Below are positions 34,925 through 44,843 of a stretch of DNA of 64,000 nt, one piece after another. The DNA comes from Paracoccaceae bacterium (GTDB taxonomy: Bacteria; Pseudomonadota; Alphaproteobacteria; Rhodobacterales; Rhodobacteraceae): the NCBI GenBank assembly GCA_902606585.1, contig CACLGX010000004.1, positions 48,336-112,335 on the forward strand. The letters run 5' to 3'. The translations under genes were made by a program, and so were the position numbers. The notes beneath the pieces were generated by a model. That model was not told where the DNA came from. It searched no databases and saw nothing but the letters and a program-made list of their open reading frames with translations. How positions within the stretch are numbered: position 1 is the first letter of the stretch; every line of letters starts with the position of its first letter.

Positions 34925-35877
34925 TCTTCTATAGCCTTTTTGCGCATCTTATCAGCCTTATCTTCGTCCAGAAAATATGCTTTTTCTGGATAAGGAAGTT
35001 GTGAAAACACTTCTGGCCACTTTGATCTATCTTGTGCTGCGGGATAAGACCAATTGGTAAATGGTATTAGAGACTGAAACTCACCAGAAAGAACGAATTG
35101 CATAAATTTATTTGCTAATTCAGGTTGATTTGAGCTTCGCAATTTCCCAACCAATTCAAAATAGGCATAATGTCCCTCATCAAAAATAGCTGCTTTTTTA
35201 GTCTGGTCTTCTTCCACAGAAATATGGTAGGCGGGCGACGTGTTAAAAGACAACACTATTTCAGCCTCGCCAGAAGTAAAAAGCCCATAAGCTTCGGACC
35301 AGCCCTTGGTAACTGTTAGAATTTTTGGTGCTAGTTTCGACCAATATTCTTCTGCTTTGTCACCATAAATTTCTTTGACCCACAATACGAGGGCCAAACC
35401 AGATATTGAGCTTCGTGGATCTTGTATGACTATTTTAGCGTTTTTCATATTTGCTAATTCATCAAAGCTTTTTGGTGGCTGAGAAATCTTTGTTTGATCA
35501 TACACAAATGAAACATACGACCAATTGAACGGTAAAAAAGTATCATCACTCCATTTTATGGGTAAAAACAGAGAATCATTATTCTGCTGGTGGGGAGCGA
35601 ACAAACCCGTTTCCCGAGCTTTTTTTGTTACGTCTGTATTCAAACCTATAACAATGTCAGCTTCCGTACTGGAGCCTTCTAGAATCAATCGCGGTACTAA
35701 ATCCCCTGCTGAAAACTTAAGATCACATTCACAGATTCTCTCAAAGGCTTCTTCTATCGAGGGGCCAGGGCCCCATTCTGATACAAAATAATCAGGCGCA
35801 TAAACTGTTAGTATTGGCTTATTAGCAGAAGCTAATGTCGCCAAAAAAATACCCGTCAAAAATATCAAAAATCTCAA
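34900..35877 (-). CDS. thiB: Thiamine ABC transporter, substrate-binding protein
   Basis: Signal peptide, LTVYAPDYFVSEWGPGPSIEEAFE, TQ-family binding-protein pattern; TTG start; TPP riboswitch leader. Confidence 0.88.
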   Translation of the reverse strand: MRFLIFLTGIFLATLASANKPILTVYAPDYFVSEWGPGPSIEEAFERICECDLKFSAGDLVPRLILEGSSTEADIVIGLNTDVTKKARETGLFAPHQQNNDSLFLPIKWSDDTFLPFNWSYVSFVYDQTKISQPPKSFDELANMKNAKIVIQDPRSSISGLALVLWVKEIYGDKAEEYWSKLAPKILTVTKGWSEAYGLFTSGEAEIVLSFNTSPAYHISVEEDQTKKAAIFDEGHYAYFELVGKLRSSNQPELANKFMQFVLSGEFQSLIPFTNWSYPAAQDRSKWPEVFSQLPYPEKAYFLDEDKADKMRKKAIEEWRAALSQ

Positions 35878-35927
35878 TTCAATCTCCTCACTTTTTCGGG
35901 GAGAGCAAGTTCAAACTTAAAGAAGTT

Positions 35928-36008
35928 TATCCTTCCCTCCGCCGGCGTTATCCGGTTCAGGTTCTACGGGTTCGCTTGCGCATCTCAGCCGATTTCTGGC
36001 TCCCCGAG
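35928..36008 (-). promoter_or_regulatory. TPP riboswitch (THI element)
   Basis: Minus strand reads cctcggggagccagaaatcggCTGAGATGcgcaagcgaACCCgtaGAACCTGAaCCGGaTAAcGCCGGCGgAGGGAAgga, matching the thi-box consensus and helix pattern. Confidence 0.96.
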
Positions 36009-36133
36009 GTTCTTTACGAATTATCACAAATTTTATTGAGGTCAAGAAACATAATAAAATTTACTTTTGTGTAAGACTTGCCCAGCGCAATAAGAGACAG
36101 TATCAGAATGATTGTAATAGAAAGTTATTGATA

Positions 36134-37237
36134 ATGAGCCTAAATTCTTTTGGACATATGTATAAAGTGACAACCTGGGGCGAGAGCCACGGCCCAAGTC
36201 TTGGTGCAACTATAGACGGTTGTCCTCCAGGCATAGAAATCAATCAAAACAAATTGCAAGTTTGGATGGATAAAAGAAAACCGGGTCAAAACAAATATAC
36301 AACCCAAAGAAATGAAGCAGATAGTGTTGAAATATTATCTGGTGTTTTTGAAGGGGTTTCGACAGGGACACCTATCCAATTAATAATTAAAAACACTGAT
36401 CAAAGATCAAAAGATTACAGCGAAATAGCTCAAACTTTTCGACCCGGTCATGCAGACATAACCTACTGGCAGAAATATGGCATCCGAGATTATCGTGGTG
36501 GCGGTAGATCATCGGCCAGAGAAACTGCTGCTCGAGTGGCTGCAGGTGGAGTAGCTCGCCTTGTACTAAAACATTTAGCGCCCAGTTTAGAAATATATGG
36601 TTATATGACGCAAATGGGCGATCAAAAAATTGATAGATCTAGAATTGATTTAAATCAAATTGACGATAATCCTTTTTGGTGTCCCGATTTGAAAGTTGTC
36701 AGCAAGTGGAAAGATTATTTAGAAAAAGTCAGAAAGTCTCGGGACTCTGTTGGGGCCATAATCGAAATTATAGCTAAAAATATCTCTCCTGGTTTAGGAG
36801 CTCCCATATATGGAAAGATTGATACTGACCTAGCAGCCGCGATGATGTCAATAAACGCCGTTAAGGGTGTAGAGATTGGCGAAGGTATGAATGCTGCATC
36901 ACTTTTAGGGTCTCAAAATGCAGATGAAATTTTCATGGATGGAAAAAACGGACCTCGATATTCATCAAACCATTCTGGCGGTATACTTGGCGGCATCTCC
37001 ACTGGACAAGACATTGTTGTAAGGTTTGCAGTTAAACCAACTTCCTCAATCCTATCACCTAAAAAAACAATAACACAAAAGGGCGAAGAGACTGAAATTA
37101 TAACTAAGGGACGGCATGATCCTTGTGTGGGTATTCGGGCTGTTCCAGTTGGCGAGGCTATGATGGCGTGCGTTCTTCTTGACCATTATCTTTTGCACCG
37201 GGGTCAAATAGGTGAAAACAGAGGCCAAATAGGCTAA
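36134..37237 (+). CDS. aroC: Chorismate synthase
   Basis: [60 protein letters not shown]. Confidence 0.97.
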   Translation: MSLNSFGHMYKVTTWGESHGPSLGATIDGCPPGIEINQNKLQVWMDKRKPGQNKYTTQRNEADSVEILSGVFEGVSTGTPIQLIIKNTDQRSKDYSEIAQTFRPGHADITYWQKYGIRDYRGGGRSSARETAARVAAGGVARLVLKHLAPSLEIYGYMTQMGDQKIDRSRIDLNQIDDNPFWCPDLKVVSKWKDYLEKVRKSRDSVGAIIEIIAKNISPGLGAPIYGKIDTDLAAAMMSINAVKGVEIGEGMNAASLLGSQNADEIFMDGKNGPRYSSNHSGGILGGISTGQDIVVRFAVKPTSSILSPKKTITQKGEETEIITKGRHDPCVGIRAVPVGEAMMACVLLDHYLLHRGQIGENRGQIG

Positions 37238-38106
37238 TCAGCCTCGCTTTTAGATGTAAAATATAATCCTAGAATTATAACCATGATTGCTAAATATTGG
37301 CTGATGGAAAAAAACTCCCCCAAAATTATTATTGCCAAAATTACAGCGGTTATTGGTTCTACTAGTGACAATGTCACTGCAGTTGAAGAGGTCAAATATT
37401 TCAGTCCAAACGTAAAAAAAGAGTATGCAATACCCGTAGCAAAAGTTCCAAGAAAAATTAGATAGTAAATTGCATCGTTCGAAAACATCCAAGATGATGG
37501 AAAAAAAATAAATACTGGGGTAGATAGAAACGCAGCTATTAGAAACGTCCAAGCAGCCGTATTATGGTGTGAAACCTCCTTAACTATCCTAGATGTAGAC
37601 AGTGAATAGAGCGCATAAGACAAACCTGAAAGTAGGGCCAAAAAAGCACCTAAGTTTGACCAGTCTGTATTATCTCCAAAAAGCATCAAGACGCAGATAC
37701 CAGTAACAGCCAGAATTGCGCCAATCAGTTTATTCAAACCATGTGTCGATTTTAGTACAATTAACTCGAATAAAATTGCCCAAATAGGCGCACTGCCAAT
37801 AGTAATCGCTGTTCCTACACCCACACCAGAAATCAAAATAGCCGCAAAAAAAGTCATGTTATATAACATCACAAATAGGCCAGAAAAGGCTATTAAAACA
37901 GGGGACCTAAAAATGGCAGAAAGTAGTTTTTTATCAAACAAAATCGATATTAAAAATAAATAAATTGCTGCCAAATAGAGACGTATAGCGCCCACAACCA
38001 AGGGCTCTTTATAATCAGGAATAAGCCCTTGAACGGTTCCCGTTGTACCCCACAAAGTTGCCGCTAAAATCACTGTTAAAATTGAAAGGTTCTTTTTATT
38101 TAACAT
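37234..38106 (-). CDS. EamA/DMT-superfamily transporter
   Basis: About 10 TM segments; [17 protein letters not shown] and a second repeat [32 protein letters not shown]. Confidence 0.88.
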   Translation of the reverse strand: MLNKKNLSILTVILAATLWGTTGTVQGLIPDYKEPLVVGAIRLYLAAIYLFLISILFDKKLLSAIFRSPVLIAFSGLFVMLYNMTFFAAILISGVGVGTAITIGSAPIWAILFELIVLKSTHGLNKLIGAILAVTGICVLMLFGDNTDWSNLGAFLALLSGLSYALYSLSTSRIVKEVSHHNTAAWTFLIAAFLSTPVFIFFPSSWMFSNDAIYYLIFLGTFATGIAYSFFTFGLKYLTSSTAVTLSLVEPITAVILAIIILGEFFSISQYLAIMVIILGLYFTSKSEAD

Positions 38107-38192
38107 ACTTCCCGACCTTGCTCGAATTTATGTAAAATGGTTTAGTGGCCCAACAATAAAAATAAATCATTATAGAAAGTAGAAAAAGCTTA

Positions 38193-39020
38193 ATGAGCAA
38201 ACCATGTATTATTTGTGTTGCGATCACTGGATCTCTTCCAACAAAGAAAGACAACCCTAATGTGCCAATTTCGATATCTGAGCAGATAGAAAGCACACAT
38301 GAATCTTTCGAAGCTGGGGCAACAATATGCCACGCTCATGTCAGAAATGAAGATGAAACCCCAACATCTAATCCAGAAAAATTTGCTTTACTGAAGGAAG
38401 GTATTTCAAAGCACTGCCCAGATATGATTATTCAGTTTTCAACAGGGGGAAGATCTGGTTCGGGAAAAGAGCGGGGAGGGATGCTACCATTAAAACCAGA
38501 TATGGCATCTTTGTCAGTGGGTTCTAACAATTTCCCAACACGAGTTTATGAAAACTCGCCAGAACTAATTCTTTGGTTAGCGGAGCAAATGCGTATTCAC
38601 AAAGTTATGCCTGAAGTAGAGGCTTTCGATCTTTCACATATAATTAATGCTATCGATATGCACTCTAAGGGACTTCTTTATGGGGATTTGTATGTTCAAT
38701 TCGTGATGGGTGTAAAAAATGCTATGCCAGCAGATGAAACTATATTCAAATTTTATGTTGAATTAATGCAGAAACGTGCACCTGAATCAGAATGGTGTGG
38801 AGCAGGAATAGGCGCAAACCAAATCCTAGTTAATGAATGGTCTATTAAAGCCGGTGGCCATACAAGAGTTGGCCTGGAGGATAATGTTCGGCTTGATAAA
38901 GAAACTCTGGCACCATCTAATGCAGCGCTTGTTAAACGGGCTGTCGATTTATGTGAACTGTACAATAGACCAGTTGCGACCTCACAAGAAGCCAGAAATT
39001 TACTCGGCCTTTCAGGTTAG
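38193..39020 (+). CDS. BKACE family (DUF849) beta-keto acid cleavage enzyme
   Basis: KPCIICVAITGSLPTKKDNPNVPISISEQIESTHESFEAGATICHAHVRNEDETPT; GGHTRVGLEDNV. Confidence 0.9.
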   Translation: MSKPCIICVAITGSLPTKKDNPNVPISISEQIESTHESFEAGATICHAHVRNEDETPTSNPEKFALLKEGISKHCPDMIIQFSTGGRSGSGKERGGMLPLKPDMASLSVGSNNFPTRVYENSPELILWLAEQMRIHKVMPEVEAFDLSHIINAIDMHSKGLLYGDLYVQFVMGVKNAMPADETIFKFYVELMQKRAPESEWCGAGIGANQILVNEWSIKAGGHTRVGLEDNVRLDKETLAPSNAALVKRAVDLCELYNRPVATSQEARNLLGLSG

Positions 39021-39024
39021 ATTA

Positions 39025-39714
39025 TTATTCCGTTATTTTTACTTTTAATTCTGTTAAGCCATCTATTTGCGCAACCAGCAAATCACCCGGTTTAACTGCA
39101 CTAACGCCTGCTGGTGTGCCAGTCATTACTACATCTCCAGGAATTAATTGCGTGTATTTTGATAAATCTAAAAGTATTTCATCAACGGAGTAGATCATGT
39201 CTGCTATTCGTCCATGCTGCTGAAGTTTATTATTCAAAAACAACTTTATGTTCGCTTTTCTTATTTGAGGAACTTTTTCAAACTCTGTGATTTCCCCTAT
39301 TAAAGCAGAACCTTCGAAGTCTTTTGACATATCCCACGGTTTACCTTGTTTCTTTGCTATGCTTTGTAAATCACGCCTAGTCATGTCTAGTCCGCAAGCA
39401 TAACCAAATATAGAACCCTTTAGGTCTTCCCTATTTGCTTTTTGAAGTGGTTTTGCGATAGCAACAACCAATTCTACCTCATGATGCAGATCATTTGTCA
39501 TGGGCGGGTAGGTAAGGTTTTTTTCCGAATCCAATAATGAAAATAATGATTTAGTAAAATAAAACGGCTGTTTTTTTTCCACCTTATTCCCAAGCTCGAG
39601 AACATGTTCAACATAATTTCTACCAACACAGAAAATTCTTCGTACTGGATAACCATAGTTTCTTCCTGTAACTTTGAGCAGAGTTGGTTCAGATTCTGGA
39701 AAAACGGATTTCAT
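39025..39714 (-). CDS. Fumarylacetoacetate hydrolase family protein (acylpyruvase/fumarylpyruvate hydrolase-like)
   Basis: YPVRRIFCVGRNYVEHVLELG; HHEVELVVAIAKPL; DMTRRDLQ; DVVMTGTPAGVSAVKPGD. Confidence 0.88.
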   Translation of the reverse strand: MKSVFPESEPTLLKVTGRNYGYPVRRIFCVGRNYVEHVLELGNKVEKKQPFYFTKSLFSLLDSEKNLTYPPMTNDLHHEVELVVAIAKPLQKANREDLKGSIFGYACGLDMTRRDLQSIAKKQGKPWDMSKDFEGSALIGEITEFEKVPQIRKANIKLFLNNKLQQHGRIADMIYSVDEILLDLSKYTQLIPGDVVMTGTPAGVSAVKPGDLLVAQIDGLTELKVKITE

Positions 39715-39720
39715 TTTTTG

Positions 39721-40443
39721 TTAGATAGCAAACTTTAATAAAGAGCTATAAAGAGGCATCGAAGCCTCAGCTAGATTTGCATTTCTTCCTTTCAAGTTTG
39801 GTAAGTTATCTTCTGGACCAGAAAACCCGGTCGATTTATGTGCTGACCCATACCAATGTGAAGCCCAAACACCGTCTTTTCTATGCCCACCCTTTGGCCA
39901 CGATAACATAGACTTTTGAAAGCCTAAATTAACTCTGTTGCATAGTTTTGTAAGTGTCTCCTCAGGTTTCTTTCTGATGTCTTCAGAGTTAACAACAATA
40001 GGGTCTAAGCCTCGTTTTTTAATTTCCAAAAACAACTCTACTTGTTTTTTGTAACCGATATCTTGCTCACTGATCTTATTGTATTTTTTTGCAAAGCTTG
40101 AAATTACTCTTGCCGGATGTCTAAGTAAAAAAACGTGTTTTACTTGGTCAAACCAACCTCGTGGGACTGAAAAGACCATATGGTGAGTCATATGCTTTTG
40201 GTATAAATTTTTGCCAACAATTGATCTGTCTTTTGTTAAATTATCTATCACGCCTGTGACATTTTCTGATTGCGATAATATAATTTCTTCTCGCATTGGG
40301 TGATCTAAACCTGTTTCAATAAGATAATTTGCATAAAATGGTTCATCGATTATTTCGAAATCATCTCGATTACCAAATGAATACATTAAAGCTGTCGAAA
40401 TATTTCTCGGTCCAGACCACACTGCTAAATTAATCATGCACAC
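39721..40443 (-). CDS. Sulfotransferase-like P-loop family protein
   Basis: NLAVWSGPRNISTALMYSFGNRDDFEIIDEPFYANYLIETG; KHVFLLRHPARVISSFAKKY. Confidence 0.75.
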   Translation of the reverse strand: MCMINLAVWSGPRNISTALMYSFGNRDDFEIIDEPFYANYLIETGLDHPMREEIILSQSENVTGVIDNLTKDRSIVGKNLYQKHMTHHMVFSVPRGWFDQVKHVFLLRHPARVISSFAKKYNKISEQDIGYKKQVELFLEIKKRGLDPIVVNSEDIRKKPEETLTKLCNRVNLGFQKSMLSWPKGGHRKDGVWASHWYGSAHKSTGFSGPEDNLPNLKGRNANLAEASMPLYSSLLKFAI

Positions 40444-41342
40444 TCTTTTTTAATTAATAGCTTATAAAGCTTTCTAATGCGTTCTGTGATTGGACCTAAT
40501 TCGCCTTTACCTATACTTCTTCCATCAATAGATCCCACTGGGGTTTGCGCCCCAAAAGTGCCCGTAAGAAACGCTTCTTCCGCACTGTATGTATCGACTA
40601 AAGAAAAATTTTTCTCGTACACTGGTATACCGTTTGATCTACAGATATCTATCACCTTTTGCCTAGTAATTCCGTTCATGCAGTAGTCACCTGTACTGGT
40701 CCAGACTTCATCTTTTTTAACTATAAAAAAATTGCAGGCGTTCGTCGTATTCACGAAGCCATTAATATCAAGCATTAGCGCCTCGTCCGCACCAGCCTTC
40801 TCTGCTGCGATGCAAGCTAATATGCAGTTAAGTTTTGAATGGCTGTTTAACTTTGGGTCTTGCGTCATTGGTAAACCCCTCAAATGAGGCACTGTCGCTA
40901 AAGATATGGGCCTTGGTATTTTGGGAACAGAGTGCTCCATAATAATAACAAATGTGGGCCCGTCTTGTGATAATGCTGGATGTTGAAAGGGTCTTTTTTT
41001 AGGTCCCCGAGTTATCATAAGCCTAGCGTGAGCACTGTTTACCATACCATTGGAGTTTTGAGTTTTGATAAGAGCGTCAATAACATCTGATTTACTTAAA
41101 CCAATGTCTAAATCTATCGCTAATGCTGCCTCAAACAGCCTATCTATATGTTCAGCGCAAAAGGCCCATTTATTATTATATAGCCGTAATCCCTCCCAAA
41201 CGCCGTCTCCCAACATAAATCCACTATCATAAACGCTTACAACCGCCTCATTTTTTGGTAATATTTTCCCGTTTAAATAGATTAAAATATCTTCATTTCT
41301 GATATCTTCCTCAGATTGGTGTGTGGAAACGGTATTTGTCAT
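40434..41342 (-). CDS. Class IV PLP aminotransferase (BCAT/D-amino-acid aminotransferase-like)
   Basis: YDSGFMLGDGVWEGLRLYNNKWAFCAEHIDRL; NSHSKLNCILACIAAEKAGADEALMLD; overlaps the sulfotransferase-like gene. Confidence 0.88.
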   Translation of the reverse strand: MTNTVSTHQSEEDIRNEDILIYLNGKILPKNEAVVSVYDSGFMLGDGVWEGLRLYNNKWAFCAEHIDRLFEAALAIDLDIGLSKSDVIDALIKTQNSNGMVNSAHARLMITRGPKKRPFQHPALSQDGPTFVIIMEHSVPKIPRPISLATVPHLRGLPMTQDPKLNSHSKLNCILACIAAEKAGADEALMLDINGFVNTTNACNFFIVKKDEVWTSTGDYCMNGITRQKVIDICRSNGIPVYEKNFSLVDTYSAEEAFLTGTFGAQTPVGSIDGRSIGKGELGPITERIRKLYKLLIKKECA

Positions 41343-41480
41343 TTTTACCCCTTTTTCGATATTGCTATTAGGTAAGTTAATTTATGCCAAGAAGTATTTC
41401 TTGTTGGTCTTTCAGAATTTCTAGGTTGGCAAAAGCTTTTTTTACCCTATGCCTATAATTAATAATCGCAGGAAAGCTTT

Positions 41481-42137
41481 ATGTATAAAATATTAAAAAC
41501 CGTCTTTATTTTATTTTTAACATTAACAACACAAATTAGTCCTTTTTTAGGCAACCTTACTCTACGCGCGCAATCAAAAGACTCTATAATCTTGGCAGGT
41601 GGGTGCTTTTGGTGTGTGGAAGCTGATTTTGAAAAAGTGAACGGGGTCAGTGAGGTCATTTCTGGTTACACTGGTGGGTTTTTAGAAAACCCAACCTACA
41701 AGCAGGTCGTAAAAGGTGGCACAGGACACTATGAAGCCGTCATTATTCACTTTGATCCCGAAATAATTACAACAAAAAATATATTATATAAATTTTTTCG
41801 TTCTATCGACCCTACTGATGCTGGTGGACAGTTCTGTGACCGGGGTCATAGCTATAAGTCAGCTATTTTTGCCAAACCAAATCAAATTTTAATTGCAAAA
41901 AATGCCCTTCTAGAGGCGGAAGCAATTCTGGGTGAAAAGATTGTTACCCCTATTTTAGAAGTGAGCAAATTTTTTACTGCCGAGAAATATCATCAAGACT
42001 ATTACAAAGGCGAAAATCTGGTATTGACTAGATTTGGCCCAATCAAACAAAAAAATGCTTACAAAAGATACCGTTCCGCCTGCGGGAGAGATGAGCGCCT
42101 TAAAGAGGTTTGGGGCAAAGATGCATTCTTGAATTGA
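41481..42137 (+). CDS. msrA: Peptide-methionine (S)-S-oxide reductase with N-terminal signal peptide
   Basis: GGCFWCVEADFEKVNGVSEVISGYTGG; hydrophobic N-terminal segment. Confidence 0.93.
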   Translation: MYKILKTVFILFLTLTTQISPFLGNLTLRAQSKDSIILAGGCFWCVEADFEKVNGVSEVISGYTGGFLENPTYKQVVKGGTGHYEAVIIHFDPEIITTKNILYKFFRSIDPTDAGGQFCDRGHSYKSAIFAKPNQILIAKNALLEAEAILGEKIVTPILEVSKFFTAEKYHQDYYKGENLVLTRFGPIKQKNAYKRYRSACGRDERLKEVWGKDAFLN

Positions 42138-42217
42138 CAAACATTTATGGCCGAAGTTTTTCAGCTTTTACACAGCGAAACAAGTGTTAGACTATTTTAG
42201 AGCTTGGGAGAACCATC

Positions 42218-44839
42218 GTGACACCAATGATGTCGCAATACATGGAAATCAAATCTGACTATTCTGAGGCTTTATTGTTCTACAGAATGGGTGATTTCTA
42301 TGAGTTATTTTTTGAAGATGCTAAAGTTGCATCCAGTGCATTAGATATCGCCTTAACAAAACGAGGAAAGCATAGTGGAGAAGATATACCTATGTGTGGG
42401 GTTCCTCATCATTCTGCAGAAAACTATATTTACACATTAATACACAAAGGTTTTCGCGTTGCAATTTGTGAGCAAATGGAAAGCCCAGAAGAAGCAAAAA
42501 AAAGGGGTTACAAAGCTGTAGTTAGAAGAGAGGTTGTAAGGCTAGTCACCCCTGGAACCATAACAGAAGATAACTTGTTAGACGCTAAGAAAAGTAACTA
42601 CCTGGCTGCTTATTCTTTGGTACACGAAGAAGCATCAGTTTCTTGGATAGATATTTCGACGGGATCTTTTTATATTTCTAGCATAAAGCCAGAAAGATTA
42701 GCCTCGGAATTAACCAGACTTTCTCCTAGTGAAATACTGCTTTCTGAAAGCTTAGCAAAAGCGCATCGGGATCTAGCAGAGGAGTTTGGTATCAGTGTCA
42801 CGGAGCTTGCAAATTCCGCTTTTGACAGCAGCTCCGCGCGAGAACGTTTAAAAAAAATCTTTAACGTTGAGACCGTCGATGGCTTGGGAACCTTCACTAG
42901 GGCTGAACTATCATCTATGGGAGCCATCATAGAATATTTACAAATAACACAAAAGGGCAAGCTTCCATTATTATCAAGACCAAGGCGAGAACTAAACTCA
43001 TCATTTATGACTATAGATACGGCAACTAGAAAAAACTTAGAATTAACAAAGGGGCTTTCTTCTGGAAATAAATCTGGTTCACTTCTTTCGGTAATTGATC
43101 ATACTTTAACATCAGGGGGGGCAAGATTATTAGAAAAAAGAGTGTCCGCCCCTTCTACTAATCTAGATGAAATTGAAAAAAGATTAAACGGTCTAGATTT
43201 TATGATAGCTTATGCAGACTTATCATCTAGCCTTCGGTCAGAACTCAGAAAAGTTCCTGATTTAGATAGAGCATTATCCCGAATTTCATTGGAAAGGGCT
43301 GGCCCAAGAGACCTGGTGTCTATTAGAAATGGATTGCTGCAATCCTCCATTATATCAAAGATGCTTTCAAGTTTTGCTTTGCCAAAACTCATTGAAGAGA
43401 AGTTGGCTATTTTTCCAAAACAAGATAAATTTTTAGATTTACTTTCTGAAGCCCTTGTGGATGAGCCACCTATATTGGCAAGAGACGGCGGGTTTATTAG
43501 AGAGGGTTTTGATCCCAAATTAGATGAAGCCAGAAGACTAAAAAACGAAGGGAAAAAGATCATTGCTGAAATGCAAATGGGCTATATAAAAACCGCTGGC
43601 ATTCAGTCTCTTAAAATAAAACATAACAATGTTCTCGGATATTTTATCGAAACACCAGCCACTCATGCAGAGCGCATGTTATCGCCTCCTTTGTCTGATA
43701 CCTTTATCCATAGACAAACAACAGCAAATCAAGTTCGTTTTTCAACTGTTGAGCTTTCTGAGATTGAAACTAAGATTTTAAATGCGGCTAGTCATTCTTT
43801 GGAGATAGAAAAACAAACCTTCAAAGAATTATGCGATAGTATATTAAAATATGGCCAACGTATCGCCGATGTTGCCGACTATTTATCAGAAGTAGACCTT
43901 GCAGTTTCCTTTTCTGTGTTAGCTAAAAATGAGTCATGGGTTAAGCCCGCTGTTGATTTGTCACAAAATTTTGAGATTTCTGGTGGCCGCCATCCTGTAG
44001 TTGAAAACGCTCTGAAAAAAGAGGGGAAGGCTTTTATTTCGAATGAATGTATTTTAAACGATGGAAAAATCTGCCTGCTTACTGGGCCAAATATGTCTGG
44101 AAAATCAACTTTTCTGAGACAAAATGCTATCATCGTTTTATTGGCTCAAATTGGTTGTTTCGTTCCTGCCACTTCAGCCAAAATAGGTATTGTATCACAA
44201 CTTTTTAGTCGTGTAGGAGCATCAGACGATTTGGCCAGGGGTCGATCTACCTTTATGGTCGAAATGGTGGAAACCGCATCTATCCTTAACCAGGCTGATG
44301 AAAACTCCTTTGTAATACTGGACGAAATTGGCAGAGGAACAGCAACCTATGATGGCCTATCCATCGCTTGGGCTACTTTAGAGCACTTGCATAATGTAAA
44401 TAAGTCACGAGCACTATTTGCCACCCATTATCATGAATTAACGCATTTATCAGTTGAAATGGATCGATTAGAAAACTCTACTGTCGCGGTCAAAGAATGG
44501 GAAAGTGAGGTTGTATTTTTACATGAAGTTAGAAGAGGCGCTGCAGATCGGTCCTACGGCGTTCAAGTCGCCAAACTTGCTGGCTTGCCAGAAAATGTAA
44601 TAAAAAGATCAAAACTGATATTAGAAAAGCTTGAAAAGGAGCACTACCAGGGCCAATCAAAGTTAAAGGGGCTAATAAGCGATCTTCCTTTATTTTCTAA
44701 CGACCAAAATTCTCATGACCCTATGGAAAAAAAAGCAGACCCGCTTCACGAAGAGATAAAAAACATAAATTTAGACAGCACATCGCCCAGGGAGGCCTTG
44801 GAATTTCTCTACAAGCTAAAAGAAACCCTAAAACATTGA
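42218..44839 (+). CDS. mutS: DNA mismatch repair protein MutS
   Basis: LLFYRMGDFYELFFEDA; GPNMSGKSTFLRQNA; FVILDEIGRGTATYDGLSIAWA. Confidence 0.98.
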   Translation: MTPMMSQYMEIKSDYSEALLFYRMGDFYELFFEDAKVASSALDIALTKRGKHSGEDIPMCGVPHHSAENYIYTLIHKGFRVAICEQMESPEEAKKRGYKAVVRREVVRLVTPGTITEDNLLDAKKSNYLAAYSLVHEEASVSWIDISTGSFYISSIKPERLASELTRLSPSEILLSESLAKAHRDLAEEFGISVTELANSAFDSSSARERLKKIFNVETVDGLGTFTRAELSSMGAIIEYLQITQKGKLPLLSRPRRELNSSFMTIDTATRKNLELTKGLSSGNKSGSLLSVIDHTLTSGGARLLEKRVSAPSTNLDEIEKRLNGLDFMIAYADLSSSLRSELRKVPDLDRALSRISLERAGPRDLVSIRNGLLQSSIISKMLSSFALPKLIEEKLAIFPKQDKFLDLLSEALVDEPPILARDGGFIREGFDPKLDEARRLKNEGKKIIAEMQMGYIKTAGIQSLKIKHNNVLGYFIETPATHAERMLSPPLSDTFIHRQTTANQVRFSTVELSEIETKILNAASHSLEIEKQTFKELCDSILKYGQRIADVADYLSEVDLAVSFSVLAKNESWVKPAVDLSQNFEISGGRHPVVENALKKEGKAFISNECILNDGKICLLTGPNMSGKSTFLRQNAIIVLLAQIGCFVPATSAKIGIVSQLFSRVGASDDLARGRSTFMVEMVETASILNQADENSFVILDEIGRGTATYDGLSIAWATLEHLHNVNKSRALFATHYHELTHLSVEMDRLENSTVAVKEWESEVVFLHEVRRGAADRSYGVQVAKLAGLPENVIKRSKLILEKLEKEHYQGQSKLKGLISDLPLFSNDQNSHDPMEKKADPLHEEIKNINLDSTSPREALEFLYKLKETLKH

Positions 44840-44843
44840 AATA

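Noticed and set aside
41401-41480. Promoter for msrA with TATAAT near 41454
   Set aside because: A good -10 hexamer is present, but the visible TTGGCA is about 22 bp away, too far for a standard -35; not reported as a feature.
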